Assembly (NCBI RefSeq): GCF_036429475.1
Contig: NZ_CP144125.1
Coordinates: forward strand, 2,108,001-2,172,000
Direction of reading: 5' to 3'
DNA: 64,000 bases
Source of the DNA: Halalkalicoccus sp. CGA53
GTDB lineage: Archaea > Halobacteriota > Halobacteria > Halobacteriales > Halalkalicoccaceae
Below, piece after piece: positions 16,513 through 25,401 of this stretch. The translations under genes were made by a program, and so were the position numbers. How positions within the stretch are numbered: the first letter of the stretch is position 1; the number at the start of each line of letters is the position of its first letter. The notes below the pieces were generated by a model. The model saw only the letters and a list, made by a program, of their open reading frames with translations. It did no database searches and had not been told where the DNA came from.

Positions 16513-17007
16513 TCATCGCTCGCGCATCAGGCTCCGTCCCGCACGCTCGGGCGTGAGCCGGCCGTGTTCGTCGATCTCGCCCCTGAGGATGCGCGTACTG
16601 GAGACGATCTCGCCGTCCTCGGCGAGGACGTGATCGACGACGACGAGCGTGAGCGGGTCGTCGCCGTTCTCTCGCCTGATCTCGTTGATGTGACGACCGC
16701 CGGCTTTCGTCTCCGGCGAGACGACGAGCGCGTCGAATCGGGGTTCGGTTGCGATACCCGTCGGCTCCGTGAGCTCCTTGACCTCGAACGATCGGTCGTA
16801 GCGGTCGGCGAAGTTCGAGAGCTCCGATTCGAGCGACCCCCGGCGCTCGTCGAAGCTCCGGACGTAGCGCTCCTCGCGCCGGGTCCGCGGGGCGAGTTCG
16901 TCACTCGTGAGCCCCACGGTCACGTCGCCGATCCCGAACCCGCGCTCGAACAGCGCGCGGTGTCCGTCGTGGACCGGGTCGAACGTCCCCCCCAGCGCGA
17001 CCTGCAT
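16513..17007 (-). CDS. coaD: phosphopantetheine adenylyltransferase (archaeal CoaD)
   Basis: Transfers AMP from ATP to 4'-phosphopantetheine to make dephospho-CoA. The 164-aa protein has the nucleotidyltransferase signature GGTFDPVHDGH at its N-terminus and the second motif EIVSSTRIL near the C-terminus, with the archaeal spacing. The frame is open upstream, but the ATG giving MQVALGGTFDP is the obvious start. It follows a winged-helix regulator gene after 44 bp on the same strand. Confidence 0.92.
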   Translation of the reverse strand: MQVALGGTFDPVHDGHRALFERGFGIGDVTVGLTSDELAPRTRREERYVRSFDERRGSLESELSNFADRYDRSFEVKELTEPTGIATEPRFDALVVSPETKAGGRHINEIRRENGDDPLTLVVVDHVLAEDGEIVSSTRILRGEIDEHGRLTPERAGRSLMRER

Positions 17008-17051
17008 ACTCCGGGCGATGCGAGCCGCACGCTTAGTGCCTTCGGAACGCG

Positions 17052-17606
17052 TTACTCCCCGTCGTCGAGGTCCTCGCCCTCGTCGTCTCGCTCCGCGTCC
17101 TCCTCGTCGGCGTCGTCCTCGACCGAGATGGTGATCGGCTCGCTCCCGCCGGTCGGCTCCCGCTGGTCGAGATACCGGTCGAGGTTGAACGCGGTGTTGA
17201 GCTCGTCCTGGACCTGCCCGAGGATCCCGCCGACGAGCTCGCTCGGTGCGATCGCGGTGTACTCGTACGGGTTGTTCCCCGCGCCCTCGCTCTCGCGTTT
17301 CTCGCGGTCGACGACCTCCTCCTCGTGGAGCTCCGAGAGCGCCTCCCGTACCGTGCTCGGGTAGAGGCCGGTCCCCTCGGCGACCTCCTCGCTCGTGGCC
17401 CGGGGCTCCTGGCGCAGATAGACGTAGATCCGCGCCCGCGTCTCGGTGTCGAGAATCCACGAGAGCAGGTCGATGATCCCCTCGTCGAAGCCCTCCACCG
17501 CCCTCCCGGTTCCACCGAAGCGATCGCGCGGTCGGTCATCGGATCCCGGTTCGACGATCTCGACCGGGATCTCGTCGCCGTCGTCGCTGTCCGTGTCGTC
17601 AGTCAT
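17052..17606 (-). CDS. winged-helix transcriptional regulator
   Basis: A 184-aa acidic protein. Residues about 40-115 form a winged helix-turn-helix: WILDTETRARIYVYLRQEP, then ATSEEVAEGTGLYPSTVREALSELHEEEVVDRE. The rest is a variable part (YEYTAIAPSELVGGILGQVQDEL) and a highly acidic C-terminal tail of 30 residues. It resembles haloarchaeal ArsR/TrmB-type regulators that lack a sensor domain. The longer upstream frame is rejected because the ATG giving MTDDTDSDD starts the acidic N-terminus. It is likely co-transcribed with coaD; its target is unknown. Confidence 0.8.
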   Translation of the reverse strand: MTDDTDSDDGDEIPVEIVEPGSDDRPRDRFGGTGRAVEGFDEGIIDLLSWILDTETRARIYVYLRQEPRATSEEVAEGTGLYPSTVREALSELHEEEVVDREKRESEGAGNNPYEYTAIAPSELVGGILGQVQDELNTAFNLDRYLDQREPTGGSEPITISVEDDADEEDAERDDEGEDLDDGE

Positions 17607-17652
17607 GTCCTTTCTGCGAGGACAGAAGGAACCGAGGAGTAAAAACCCTCGC

Positions 17653-18726
17653 TCAGAGCAGCAGCGACCGACAGAGCGCGTCGGCACCCTCCTCGCGGTG
17701 GATCCGTCGCTGCCTCGCAGCGCCGCTCTCCCTTCTCACTATCTCTCCGATGCCAGTGACGCCGAGACGATCGCACTCGTGTTCGACGACCGAGGGGAGC
17801 GAGACCGTCCCCGCGCCATCCCGGTCGATGAACGACGTCTCGTGGCCGTAGCGCATCGCCCGCCACTTGTTCTCGTCGAGGAGTTCGCGCCTGTGGCGGT
17901 AGCCCGGCTCGCCGTCGTGGTAGCGTTCGGTGAGGTCGACGACGAGCGCGTGGACGTACTCGACGAACGCCGAGACGACCTCGGGGTCGGACTGGCCGTC
18001 CGGGGTCCGCACCTCGACGGTCCCGTGGCCGGTGTGCGGGCGAACGTCGTGCCAGAGCTCGCCCCTGTCGTTGATCGAACCGCTCTCGACCATCAGCCGT
18101 TCGAACTCCGAGAACTCCTCGAAGGAGTCGTAGGCGGTCGGCATCCCCGTGTTCGGGAGCCCCTCGAAGATCTTCGCTCTGGCGGAGCTGAGCCCCGTGT
18201 CGTAGCCGTTCCAGTACGGCGAGTTCGCCGACAGCGCGAGCATCACGGGCAGGTACCACCGCAACTCGTTCGCCACCCAGACCGCCGCGTCGGCGTCGTC
18301 CACCCCGACGTGGACGTGCAACCCGGCGGTGGTGTTCCGGTGTTGTGGGTACTGGATCCGGTCGAGCTGTGCCCGATACCGCGGTTTCTCCGCGTGTTCG
18401 AGCTCCCGCCAGATCGCGAGCGGGTGGAGCCCCGCCGCGGCGACCTGAAACCCGTTTTCCGCCGCGTGCGAGACGAGCGCCTCGCGGACGGAGCGGATCG
18501 ACTCGTCGGCGTCGTCGACCGACTCGATCAGCGGTGTCTGTGTCTCGATGACGCAGGTGAACAGTTCGTGATCGAGCCGGTCCTCCAGGATCGCCGGCGG
18601 CTCGGCCTCGTAGACGAGTTCCCGCGTCCCTGCCGTGGGTCGGCACCGGTCGTCGACGACGAAGAACTCCTCTTCGATCCCGAGCGTTCCCATCCGCGTG
18701 AAGTTCTCGGCAGAGCCCGTCTCCAT
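17653..18726 (-). CDS. gshA: glutamate--cysteine ligase (GCS2 family)
   Basis: Joins glutamate and cysteine to gamma-glutamylcysteine, the main low-molecular-weight thiol of haloarchaea. The 357-aa protein has the GCS2 pattern: [11 protein letters not shown] near residue 15, HVHVGVDD near 140, NSPYW near 168 and EVRTPDGQ near 240. The length matches haloarchaeal GshA. No glutathione synthetase is present, in keeping with halophiles that stop at gamma-glutamylcysteine. The cysteine synthase of the window could supply its substrate. Confidence 0.93.
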   Translation of the reverse strand: METGSAENFTRMGTLGIEEEFFVVDDRCRPTAGTRELVYEAEPPAILEDRLDHELFTCVIETQTPLIESVDDADESIRSVREALVSHAAENGFQVAAAGLHPLAIWRELEHAEKPRYRAQLDRIQYPQHRNTTAGLHVHVGVDDADAAVWVANELRWYLPVMLALSANSPYWNGYDTGLSSARAKIFEGLPNTGMPTAYDSFEEFSEFERLMVESGSINDRGELWHDVRPHTGHGTVEVRTPDGQSDPEVVSAFVEYVHALVVDLTERYHDGEPGYRHRRELLDENKWRAMRYGHETSFIDRDGAGTVSLPSVVEHECDRLGVTGIGEIVRRESGAARQRRIHREEGADALCRSLLL

Positions 18727-18766
18727 CGCCCCCGACTTTGGCGGGGAGCGATAAATACTCCCTGAC

Positions 18767-19396
18767 TCACCGGGGGGTCGCCACGACCGCGAGGTGGTCG
18801 GCGTGAAACGGCTCCAGTCGAGCGGTTTCGAGGATCTCGTAGCCGGATTCGAGCCGTTCCAGAGAGCGCGCGAACACCTCCTCGGGATCGGCCGTGACGT
18901 CCTCGCTCCGCGCCTTGATCGCGAGCACGAGCCGTCCGTCTTCGACGAGAAAGCGTCGATTCGAGAGCGCTACCTCGGCCTGTCCCCGCGTCGCCACGTC
19001 CTGGACGAGCAGGTCGAGCTCCGCCTCGACGACGTGAGAGTATCGCTCCGGCCGCCTGGCGTCCGCGAGCAGCGGGAACAGGTTCGGCCGGCGTTCCGCG
19101 ACCGAGAGCAGGTCGCGGGCGGGCCGCGGGGCGAACTCGACCGCGTACGTCGGCCCTGCGACGTCGGCGACGTGGCTCACCGTCGTCCCGCTCGCCGCGC
19201 CGAGATAGAGCACGCCGTCCTCGTCTTCGAACCCGGTTTCGAGGCCGAGTTCGAGCGTCGCCCCGAGTTTGGACCGGTGTGGGTCCCAGCGCCGCCAGCC
19301 GTCGATCACCGGTTCGCCGTAGATCGCCGTACCGCGGGTCGCGAGCGACTGCTTCCCGTCGAACTCGACGCGTCTGACCCCGTCGGGGAGGCTCAT
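18767..19396 (-). CDS. flpA: fibrillarin-like rRNA/tRNA 2'-O-methyltransferase FlpA
   Basis: AdoMet-dependent catalytic subunit of the box C/D RNP. The 209-aa protein shows RGTAIYGEP, the SAM loop [33 protein letters not shown] and the catalytic-lysine region [13 protein letters not shown]. It starts within the last codons of nop5 (4-nt ATGA overlap), so the two subunits are translationally coupled. The long upstream open frame is antisense-like and not used. Confidence 0.96.
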   Translation of the reverse strand: MSLPDGVRRVEFDGKQSLATRGTAIYGEPVIDGWRRWDPHRSKLGATLELGLETGFEDEDGVLYLGAASGTTVSHVADVAGPTYAVEFAPRPARDLLSVAERRPNLFPLLADARRPERYSHVVEAELDLLVQDVATRGQAEVALSNRRFLVEDGRLVLAIKARSEDVTADPEEVFARSLERLESGYEILETARLEPFHADHLAVVATPR

Positions 19397-20226
19397 CGCT
19401 CGACCTCCCTGGACCGGATCCGCTCGATCCGGTCGTCCAGTTCGGCGTCGAGTTCGGGCCGCCGGTCGCCGGAGTAGTGGTCGATCCTGGCGGCGATCGA
19501 GAGCTTGCCGGCGAGTGCCCGTGCGGCCGAGCCCCGGTTCTCGGGGTGTGTCCCCCGGACGTACTCGTGGACGTAGATCACGCCGTGTTTCGGCGACGGA
19601 GCGTGTCCACGGAGGTGTGCGAACAGCGCCTCCTCCGCGCCGAGGACCTGCACGGTACCCGAGGGCATCCGCGCGAGGGGTTTGAGCCCACCGGCGAGCG
19701 AGATCAACCGAGCAGCGAGGACGGGACCCGCGAGCGCCGCGAGGTTCGGCGCGACCGTCGGCGTCTGCCGTTCGACGAACCCGCGCAGTTCCTCGGCTTC
19801 GTCCGCGACCTCCGCGCTTCGTCCCGCGAGCGCGATCAGCCGCCGCTCGCCGTCGCTCTCGCCCTCGCACTCGGCGACCGTCCGTGCGTACTCGACGCCG
19901 GTTCCCGGTTCCTCGAACAGCGACCCGGCCCACTCGGAGACACGCTCGGCGAGTTCGTTCGCGACGCGGTCGGCGTCGTCCATCGCAGCGAGCGCGTGTC
20001 GTAACTGCGCATCGTCGGCCCGTTCTCGCTCCCGGACCATCTCCATCGCAGCCGTTATCGAGACCTCGTGAAGCAGCGAGTAGTACTCCTGCTCGTCCGC
20101 GGCGAACCCGGACTCGACGGCTACTCTCGGCCAGTCGTCCGGAGACTCGGCGCCACCGGATTCGATAGCCGCACGAGCACCATCGAGGTCGCCCGGACGC
20201 AGGCCCTCGAACCATCCATCTCCCAT
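19393..20226 (-). CDS. nop5: Nop5/Nop56-58 family box C/D RNP protein
   Basis: Scaffold that binds fibrillarin and the L7Ae-RNA complex to guide 2'-O-methylation. The 277-aa protein has an N-terminal fibrillarin-binding region, a helical coiled-coil segment (about 55-130) and the Nop domain with LAALAGPVLAARLISLAGGL, MPSGTVQVLGAEEALFAHL and a KHGVIYVHEYVRG block. It is shorter than crenarchaeal Nop5 because the C-terminal KKE-rich tail is missing, as usual in halophiles. The ATG giving MGDGWFEGL was chosen over the longer frame. Confidence 0.94.
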   Translation of the reverse strand: MGDGWFEGLRPGDLDGARAAIESGGAESPDDWPRVAVESGFAADEQEYYSLLHEVSITAAMEMVRERERADDAQLRHALAAMDDADRVANELAERVSEWAGSLFEEPGTGVEYARTVAECEGESDGERRLIALAGRSAEVADEAEELRGFVERQTPTVAPNLAALAGPVLAARLISLAGGLKPLARMPSGTVQVLGAEEALFAHLRGHAPSPKHGVIYVHEYVRGTHPENRGSAARALAGKLSIAARIDHYSGDRRPELDAELDDRIERIRSREVER

Positions 20227-20449
20227 GGCGACCCTTCGGCCCCTACCCGGTAAACTACTCGCGATCGGCCACGGGTGACGGGAGCCGTCGAGAAACGAGT
20301 ACACCGGGGGGTGTTGCGGCGTTCGGGGGGCCCACACCGGCTTCCTCTCGAACGGGTGGACCCGGATACGGGCGGTCGCCGAGAACTCGTTCGTACCGTC
20401 GTGTGTTCCACAATCGTTATCGTCCGAGCGGGGGTGGGAGTACCGACAG

Positions 20450-21556
20450 ATGAGACGGATCGCTCCCGACACGCTTCGGTCGTTCGCTTCCGAACTGGTC
20501 GTCGCCCTCGGTACACCGCCGGAGCTCGCAGAACAGGTAGCGGACTCGCTCGTCCGGTCGGACCGCTCCGGCCACAGCAGCCACGGGACGATCCGCCTCT
20601 CCACCACGTATCGGTCGATGATCGAGAGCGGCGAGATGGATCCGGCCGCACGGCCACGCGTCGACGAACCGGCCGGCGTCTTCACGGCGGTGGACGGGAA
20701 CCACGGCTTCGGCCAGGTCGCCGGACGGGTGGCCGTCGACGAGGCGGTCGACACGGCGCTCGAACACGGTACCGGGATCGTGGGTGTGCGCAACGGCTCA
20801 CACCTCGGTCGGATGGGCGAGTGGGCCGAACGCGCCGCAGAGAGCGGCGTCTTCTTCGCGGCGTTCATGAACACGGGCGGGCTCGCGAACTTCGTCGCCC
20901 CACCCGGGAGCGCGGACCGTCGACTCCCGCCGAACACGCTCTCGTTCGGCGTCCCCTCGTTCGGCGTCACCCCGTTTCCCATCGTACTCGACATGGCGAT
21001 CAGCCAGACCGCACACGGGAAGATCACCGAGCGGGCCGTCACGGGCGACCCCCTTCCGGAGGAGTGGGCGATCGCCGCCTCGGGCGAGTCGCTCCTCGAC
21101 GCCCGGGCGTTCGAGGAGGGGGAGGGAGCGATGTTACCGCTCGGTGGGCTCCAGGTCGGTCACAAGGGGTTCGGCCTCGGGATCGTCGCCGAACTGTTCG
21201 CGGGCTGTCTCGGCGACGGTGCGGTGATCGGACAGGACGTCGAGGGTACCGTGAACAACTCGGCGGTGTTCGTCTGCATCGACCCGGAGCGGGTCGCGTC
21301 GGCCGAGGAGCACCGGACCCGAGTGGAGGCGGTCGTCGACCACGTTCGGTCGGCGGAGTACCGAGACGAGATCCCGACGGGCGAGACGACGTTCGGGGAC
21401 AGAGCGCTCCTCCCGGGCGAGCGGGAGCACCGGCTCAGAGATCGATGCGAGACCGAGGGCGTTCCGATCCCGACCGAGACGGCGGAACTGCTCGCGATCA
21501 TCGCCGACGAGTACGACGTCGGCGACGTGGTTCCACCCTCGCTGGGGGTGCGCTGA
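20450..21556 (+). CDS. Ldh_2 family malate/L-lactate/sulfolactate-type dehydrogenase
   Basis: NAD(P)-dependent 2-hydroxyacid oxidoreductase of the YlbC/ComC family, which is unrelated to classical LDH. Seen in the 368-aa protein are GHSSHGTIRL (catalytic histidine of the family), a GHHGFGQ-like segment reading GNHGFGQVAG, the NGSHLGRMGEWAERA block, and LPLGGLQVGHKGFGL in the C-terminal half. The substrate cannot be read from sequence; malate, lactate, ureidoglycolate and sulfolactate are known in the family. An NHL-repeat gene follows after about 70 bp. The 223 bp upstream hold no supported gene. Confidence 0.88.
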   Translation: MRRIAPDTLRSFASELVVALGTPPELAEQVADSLVRSDRSGHSSHGTIRLSTTYRSMIESGEMDPAARPRVDEPAGVFTAVDGNHGFGQVAGRVAVDEAVDTALEHGTGIVGVRNGSHLGRMGEWAERAAESGVFFAAFMNTGGLANFVAPPGSADRRLPPNTLSFGVPSFGVTPFPIVLDMAISQTAHGKITERAVTGDPLPEEWAIAASGESLLDARAFEEGEGAMLPLGGLQVGHKGFGLGIVAELFAGCLGDGAVIGQDVEGTVNNSAVFVCIDPERVASAEEHRTRVEAVVDHVRSAEYRDEIPTGETTFGDRALLPGEREHRLRDRCETEGVPIPTETAELLAIIADEYDVGDVVPPSLGVR

Positions 21557-21627
21557 TCGCTCGGGTTCGTCCCGACCGAGGGGGGACCGACTGAAGAGTT
21601 AAGAGGGTGAACGCAGGTGGAGACTCC

Positions 21628-22563
21628 ATGATCTACGGCAGCGGCGACTACACGTACGAACTCGTCTCCGGGTGGGCGGAGGTGTCCGAGGGCGAATCGT
21701 TCCGCGACGTCGGCGGTGTCCGCGTCGACGAGGAGGACCGGGTCCTGGTGTTGAACCGAAGCGGACGGCCAGTGATGGTGTTCGACGCGACGGGCGAGCG
21801 CCTGTCGTCCTGGGGCGACGACTACTTCTCGGATCGACCCCACGGGCTGGGTCTCGACGCCGAGGGAAACGTCTACTGTACCGACGACGGGAACCACACG
21901 GTGAGGAAGTTCACCCCGGACGGCGAGCTCCTGCTGACGCTTGGAACCGAAGACGAACCCGCCGAGACCGGCTACCGTCACGACGCTCCCGACCTCTTCG
22001 AGCGGATCGCCTCGATCACCAGGGGAGCCGGTCCGTTCAACGGCCCGACCGGCGTCGCCGTGTCCGCTTCCGGTGAGATCTTCGTCGCCGACGGCTACGG
22101 AAACGCGAGAGTCCACGCGTTCGATCCGGACGGAGAGCACCTCCGATCCTGGGGGCAGCCGGGGCCCGCGCCGGGCGAGTTCAGGCTACCGCACTCGATC
22201 TACTGCGACGGCGAGGACCGGCTCTGGGTCACCGACAGGGAGAACTCCCGGATCCAAGTCTTCGATACCAGTGGCGAGCTCGTCGCGGAGTGGACCGATC
22301 TGATCCGACCGACCGACGTGGTCGTCGACGACGCCGTCTTCGTCTCCGAACTCTGTCGACGGGTCAGCGTGTTCACGGCCGACGGCGAGCTGTTGACGCG
22401 GTGGGGAAACGAACGGCACCCGACTGACGACCCCCTGTTCGTCGCGCCACACGCGATCGCCGTCGACTCGAACGGGGACCTCTACGTGGGCGAGGTTTCG
22501 TACACCTACAAGGGGATCGACCGTGGGCCGAGAGCGATACAGAAGTTCGAGAGACGCGACTGA
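21628..22563 (+). CDS. NHL-repeat beta-propeller protein (peptidyl-amidating-lyase-like)
   Basis: A 311-aa protein consisting of about six NHL repeats. Examples are RPHGLGLDAEGNVYCTDDGNHTVRKFTPDGELL, GPTGVAVSASGEIFVADGYGNARVHAFDPDGEHL and LPHSIYCDGEDRLWVTDRENSRIQVFDTSGELV, which together form a propeller. It resembles the lyase half of peptidylglycine amidating enzymes and stand-alone haloarchaeal NHL proteins. No signal peptide is present. A GTG seven codons upstream is possible, but the ATG gives MIYGSGDYTYE, the usual beginning. It is probably co-transcribed with the Ldh_2 gene. Confidence 0.82.
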   Translation: MIYGSGDYTYELVSGWAEVSEGESFRDVGGVRVDEEDRVLVLNRSGRPVMVFDATGERLSSWGDDYFSDRPHGLGLDAEGNVYCTDDGNHTVRKFTPDGELLLTLGTEDEPAETGYRHDAPDLFERIASITRGAGPFNGPTGVAVSASGEIFVADGYGNARVHAFDPDGEHLRSWGQPGPAPGEFRLPHSIYCDGEDRLWVTDRENSRIQVFDTSGELVAEWTDLIRPTDVVVDDAVFVSELCRRVSVFTADGELLTRWGNERHPTDDPLFVAPHAIAVDSNGDLYVGEVSYTYKGIDRGPRAIQKFERRD

Positions 22564-22801
22564 CCGGGAGAGCGAGGGACCGCCGATCTGACCGGACGAT
22601 CGCTCCGCCTATCGGACCCTCCTCCGGTGGAGGCCGCGGCCGCGATGGCCCGCGAACTCCTCGACGAGGTGGACGGTAGCGTCGGAAACGGCGAACCACC
22701 GATATTGAGGTGTCCTCCCCGACCCGGGAACCACCGCCGAGGGCCGCGAACCACGCCTCGTCACCCGTACCGTGCCTTCTCCCTCGCGTACCGAAACCGA
22801 C

Positions 22802-23905
22802 CTACAGGCCGAGCGCGTTCGCGAAGACGGCGTAGTTCTGCGGGCCCTCGACGGTCGTGAGGAACTCGCCACCTCGGAAGAGGAAGAAGACCGGCGTTCC
22901 CGGAACGCCGGCCGCTCTCGCCGCGTCGTAGTCGCCCCCGATCCGATCGCCGTACGCCCCCGATTCCGCCTCGGAGCGGACCGCCGCCGCGTCGACGCCG
23001 GTCCCCTCGAGATACGACTCGACCTCGTCGAGGATCGAGCCCTCGGAGAGCGACCCCTGCTGCGAGAACAGGTGCGATTTCAGTCCCCAGAAGGCCGACC
23101 GGTCGCGATCGTAGGTCGCCCAGAGCGCGTGCAGCGCCGGTTCGGACCAGTCCTCCGTCACGTGGAGCCCCCGCCAGACGAACGACAGCTCGCCCGCGTC
23201 GGTGTCGGCCCGGAGGTCCTGGAATGCACCCCGGTGGAAATCGGCACAGTTCGGACAGGACGGGTCGTCGAACGCGACGATGACCGCCGGAGCGGAGGAG
23301 GGGTCGGGACCGAGCACCGGTGACCCACCGATCCCACTCGCCGCAGGGTGATCCTGGTCGATTCCCTGTGTTTCTTCGTCTCCCTCCTCCTCGTCGTCCT
23401 CGCTCTCATCCCGATCGTCGCCGCCCTCCTCGTCCTCTCCCTCGGTGGTCTCGGTCTCCTCTTCGGGTGTCTCCGCCTCCTCCGGCGTCTCGGTCTCATC
23501 GTCGGCCGAGTCGTCGGACCCCTCCTCCGTTCCGGTCCCCTCTTCGGGCGTGTCGCTTCCCTCGTCCTCCGAGTCCTCCCCTTCGTCGGGTGTCTCCGTC
23601 CCCTCCTCGGTGGTGTCCGTCTCCCTGTCGGAGTCGTCGGCCGTCTCCCCGTCCGGTGTCTCGGCTCCCTCGTCGGTCGAGCCGTCCGGTTCGGTCCCGT
23701 CGTCCACCGTGGTCTCCGACTCGTCGTCACCGGTGTACTCCCCGAGGTCGTCGTCGTCGATCGGGTCGACGTCGCCACCTCCGTCCTCGTCGGCACACCC
23801 GGCGGCGGCGGCAGCTACCCCGCCGGAGGCCAGCAGGAACGTCCGCCGTCCGAGCGGGAGCCCCGCTCGGAGCTCCCTCCACTCGGTACCCTCTCCTGAT
23901 CCCAT
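22802..23905 (-). CDS. DsbA-like thioredoxin lipoprotein on a long acidic stalk
   Basis: A 367-aa exported protein. R20-R21 followed by a hydrophobic segment and the lipobox AAAGC (C37) indicate Tat export and lipid anchoring. Residues 40-180 are an extreme Glu/Asp/Thr/Ser/Gly stretch with recurrent TPE and TET units. Residues about 190-367 form a DsbA/thioredoxin_4 domain with active site CPNC (C217, C220) and GVPGTPVFFLF as the cis-proline strand. It probably handles disulfides of exported proteins at the outer face, with the stalk as spacer across the S-layer space. The convergent 238 bp to the NHL gene hold no supported gene. Confidence 0.85.
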   Translation of the reverse strand: MGSGEGTEWRELRAGLPLGRRTFLLASGGVAAAAAGCADEDGGGDVDPIDDDDLGEYTGDDESETTVDDGTEPDGSTDEGAETPDGETADDSDRETDTTEEGTETPDEGEDSEDEGSDTPEEGTGTEEGSDDSADDETETPEEAETPEEETETTEGEDEEGGDDRDESEDDEEEGDEETQGIDQDHPAASGIGGSPVLGPDPSSAPAVIVAFDDPSCPNCADFHRGAFQDLRADTDAGELSFVWRGLHVTEDWSEPALHALWATYDRDRSAFWGLKSHLFSQQGSLSEGSILDEVESYLEGTGVDAAAVRSEAESGAYGDRIGGDYDAARAAGVPGTPVFFLFRGGEFLTTVEGPQNYAVFANALGL

Positions 23906-23978
23906 TGACTACGGGACAGTCTTCCGAGGGATAAGCGACCCGTTTCGTGAAACTATCCGGTCGTCCGGGACGAAACGC

Positions 23979-24143
23979 TCACTCGAACCGCTCGAACGGC
24001 TGCTCGCAGCCGTGACAGAAGTGCATCGACCGACAGAGAGACGGCCCCTTCGGGTGCTCGCGCTCGGTCTCGGTCGACCCGCAGTACGGACACTCGGCGG
24101 GACCGTCGTCGGCGACGTCGACGCTCGGGTCGAGACCCCTCAT
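23979..24143 (-). CDS. 54-aa zinc-ribbon protein: detached C-terminal domain of PaaD
   Basis: Cysteines at 18, 21, 37, 43 and 46 form CPYC ... LC ... CHGC. The overall shape CPYCGSTET ... SLCRSMHFCHGCEQPF equals the C-terminal zinc ribbon of bacterial PaaD (CPRCGS ... CKALWRC--C--PFD). It starts by a 4-nt ATGA overlap with paaD and closes the paa operon, so the two halves are made together. The function is inferred: assistance in Fe-S or diiron maturation of the epoxidase, together with the DUF59 half. Confidence 0.8.
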   Translation of the reverse strand: MRGLDPSVDVADDGPAECPYCGSTETEREHPKGPSLCRSMHFCHGCEQPFERFE

Positions 24144-24595
24144 ACGCTCAGCCCGAACTCCCGCAGGCTCTCTCGCCCGCGCTCGGTAACGAGATCGATC
24201 GACCACTCGGGGCTCCAGACGAGTCTGATCTCGGCCGAGTCGACTCCGTCCGCGCTCGCGGCCGCCTCCCGGATCTCGTTTGTGAGCATCCTCCGCGCCG
24301 GACAGCCCGTGTACGTGAGCGTCATCGTTACCGTCGCGTGGGTCTCCTCTCTCTCCTCGATCGCCACGTCGTAGATCAGCCCCAGATCGACGACGCTCAC
24401 CGGCATCTCGGGGTCTTCGACCTCGGAGAGCGCGTCCCAGACGCGTGCCTCGACGCCCTCGCTTCCCGCACCCGTGTTCGGAAGCTCCGCGTGGCCCTCG
24501 CCCTCGCGGTACTCGGTGTACGCACAGGGAGTCGGTTCCTCGGAGAGCGTACCCTCCTCGCTCACCCCGTCGTCGAGGTCGAACTCGCCGCTCAT
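24140..24595 (-). CDS. paaD: phenylacetyl-CoA epoxidase subunit PaaD (DUF59 part only)
   Basis: A 151-aa protein with an acidic N-terminal extension of about 45 residues and then the MIP18/DUF59 domain: DPEMPVSVVDLGLIYDV, VTMTLTYTGCPARRML and RLVWSPEWSIDLVTERGR. PaaD is needed for assembly of the phenylacetyl-CoA epoxidase complex. Bacterial PaaD continues into a zinc ribbon; here the gene stops before it and the ribbon is encoded by the next gene. It overlaps paaC by ATGA (24592-24595). Confidence 0.92.
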   Translation of the reverse strand: MSGEFDLDDGVSEEGTLSEEPTPCAYTEYREGEGHAELPNTGAGSEGVEARVWDALSEVEDPEMPVSVVDLGLIYDVAIEEREETHATVTMTLTYTGCPARRMLTNEIREAAASADGVDSAEIRLVWSPEWSIDLVTERGRESLREFGLSV

Positions 24596-25401
24596 GGCTC
24601 ACCCCGGAGCCGCGTCGGCTCCGCGAACCCGAGTTCGTGGTACGTCGCGGTGAACGAATCGTGGAGGTCGTCCCAGTCCGACGTGTGAGAGCCGTCGCGA
24701 CCGATCGTCTCCGGTCGCGAGACCGACTCCGGCTCGGGCACCTCGATTCCCAGCGACTCCAGATACGGGACGACCGTCTCCAGCCACTCGGTCCGCAGGT
24801 CGTCGAGAGATTCGGTCCGAAAGCCGGCGTCGACGATCATCTCCTCGCTGTCGCCGGGTTCGAACAGCGTCAGCGCGTACGGGAACAGTCGCTCGGTCGC
24901 GGCCTGTACACGCTCGCTCCCCTCGGACTCGCTCGCCAGCCGGTCGAGCCAGTTCGAGGCGTGGTCTCGGTGATACGACTCCTCGGCGATGACCTTCCCC
25001 ACGCGGTCCCGGATCGGGACGTAGCTCGAGTCGACGAGCGCCTCCAGGCGCAGGCGTTCGGCCGTGTCGTAGAGGTAGCTCCTGACGACGGCGTCCGCCC
25101 AGTCGCCCTCCGCGAACGCGAGTTCGCAGAGCGTCGCGTGACGGAACTCGGTAGGTGGACGCTCCCAGAGGTACTCCGCCTCGGCGTAGCCGAGGTCGGC
25201 GAGACAGTCGTACCAGAGCCGCGCGTGGCCGAACTCGTCCTGTGCGATGTTCGCGAGCGCGAGATCCGACTCGATCGTCGGCGCGTAGATCTGCCACTCG
25301 GTGTAGCGCTCTGCGATCACGAACTCGTCGTCGGCGAGCCGGAAGAGGAGCTCACAGACCGCTTCGCGTTCTCGCTCGCCCAGGTCCTCGCGGTCGATCA
25401 C
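24592..25401 (-). CDS. paaC: phenylacetyl-CoA epoxidase subunit PaaC
   Basis: Structural ferritin-like partner of PaaA in the 1,2-epoxidase. The 269-aa helical protein contains LANIAQDEFGHARLWY and KVIAEESYHRDHA. The frame is open upstream, but the upstream residues are arginine/glycine-rich antisense-like sequence. The GTG that overlaps the paaB stop by GTGA (25398-25401) gives VIDREDLGERE as start and keeps operon coupling. Confidence 0.92.
   Translation of the reverse strand: MIDREDLGEREREAVCELLFRLADDEFVIAERYTEWQIYAPTIESDLALANIAQDEFGHARLWYDCLADLGYAEAEYLWERPPTEFRHATLCELAFAEGDWADAVVRSYLYDTAERLRLEALVDSSYVPIRDRVGKVIAEESYHRDHASNWLDRLASESEGSERVQAATERLFPYALTLFEPGDSEEMIVDAGFRTESLDDLRTEWLETVVPYLESLGIEVPEPESVSRPETIGRDGSHTSDWDDLHDSFTATYHELGFAEPTRLRGEP

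Noticed and set aside
22564-22801. Possible small gene between the NHL and DsbA-like genes
   Set aside because: The only frames are arginine-rich shadows with no start supported by a TATA box or SD.
23320-23934. Serine- and proline-rich plus-strand frames opposite the DsbA stalk
   Set aside because: They are the complement of the Glu/Asp/Thr-rich linker codons, not independent genes.
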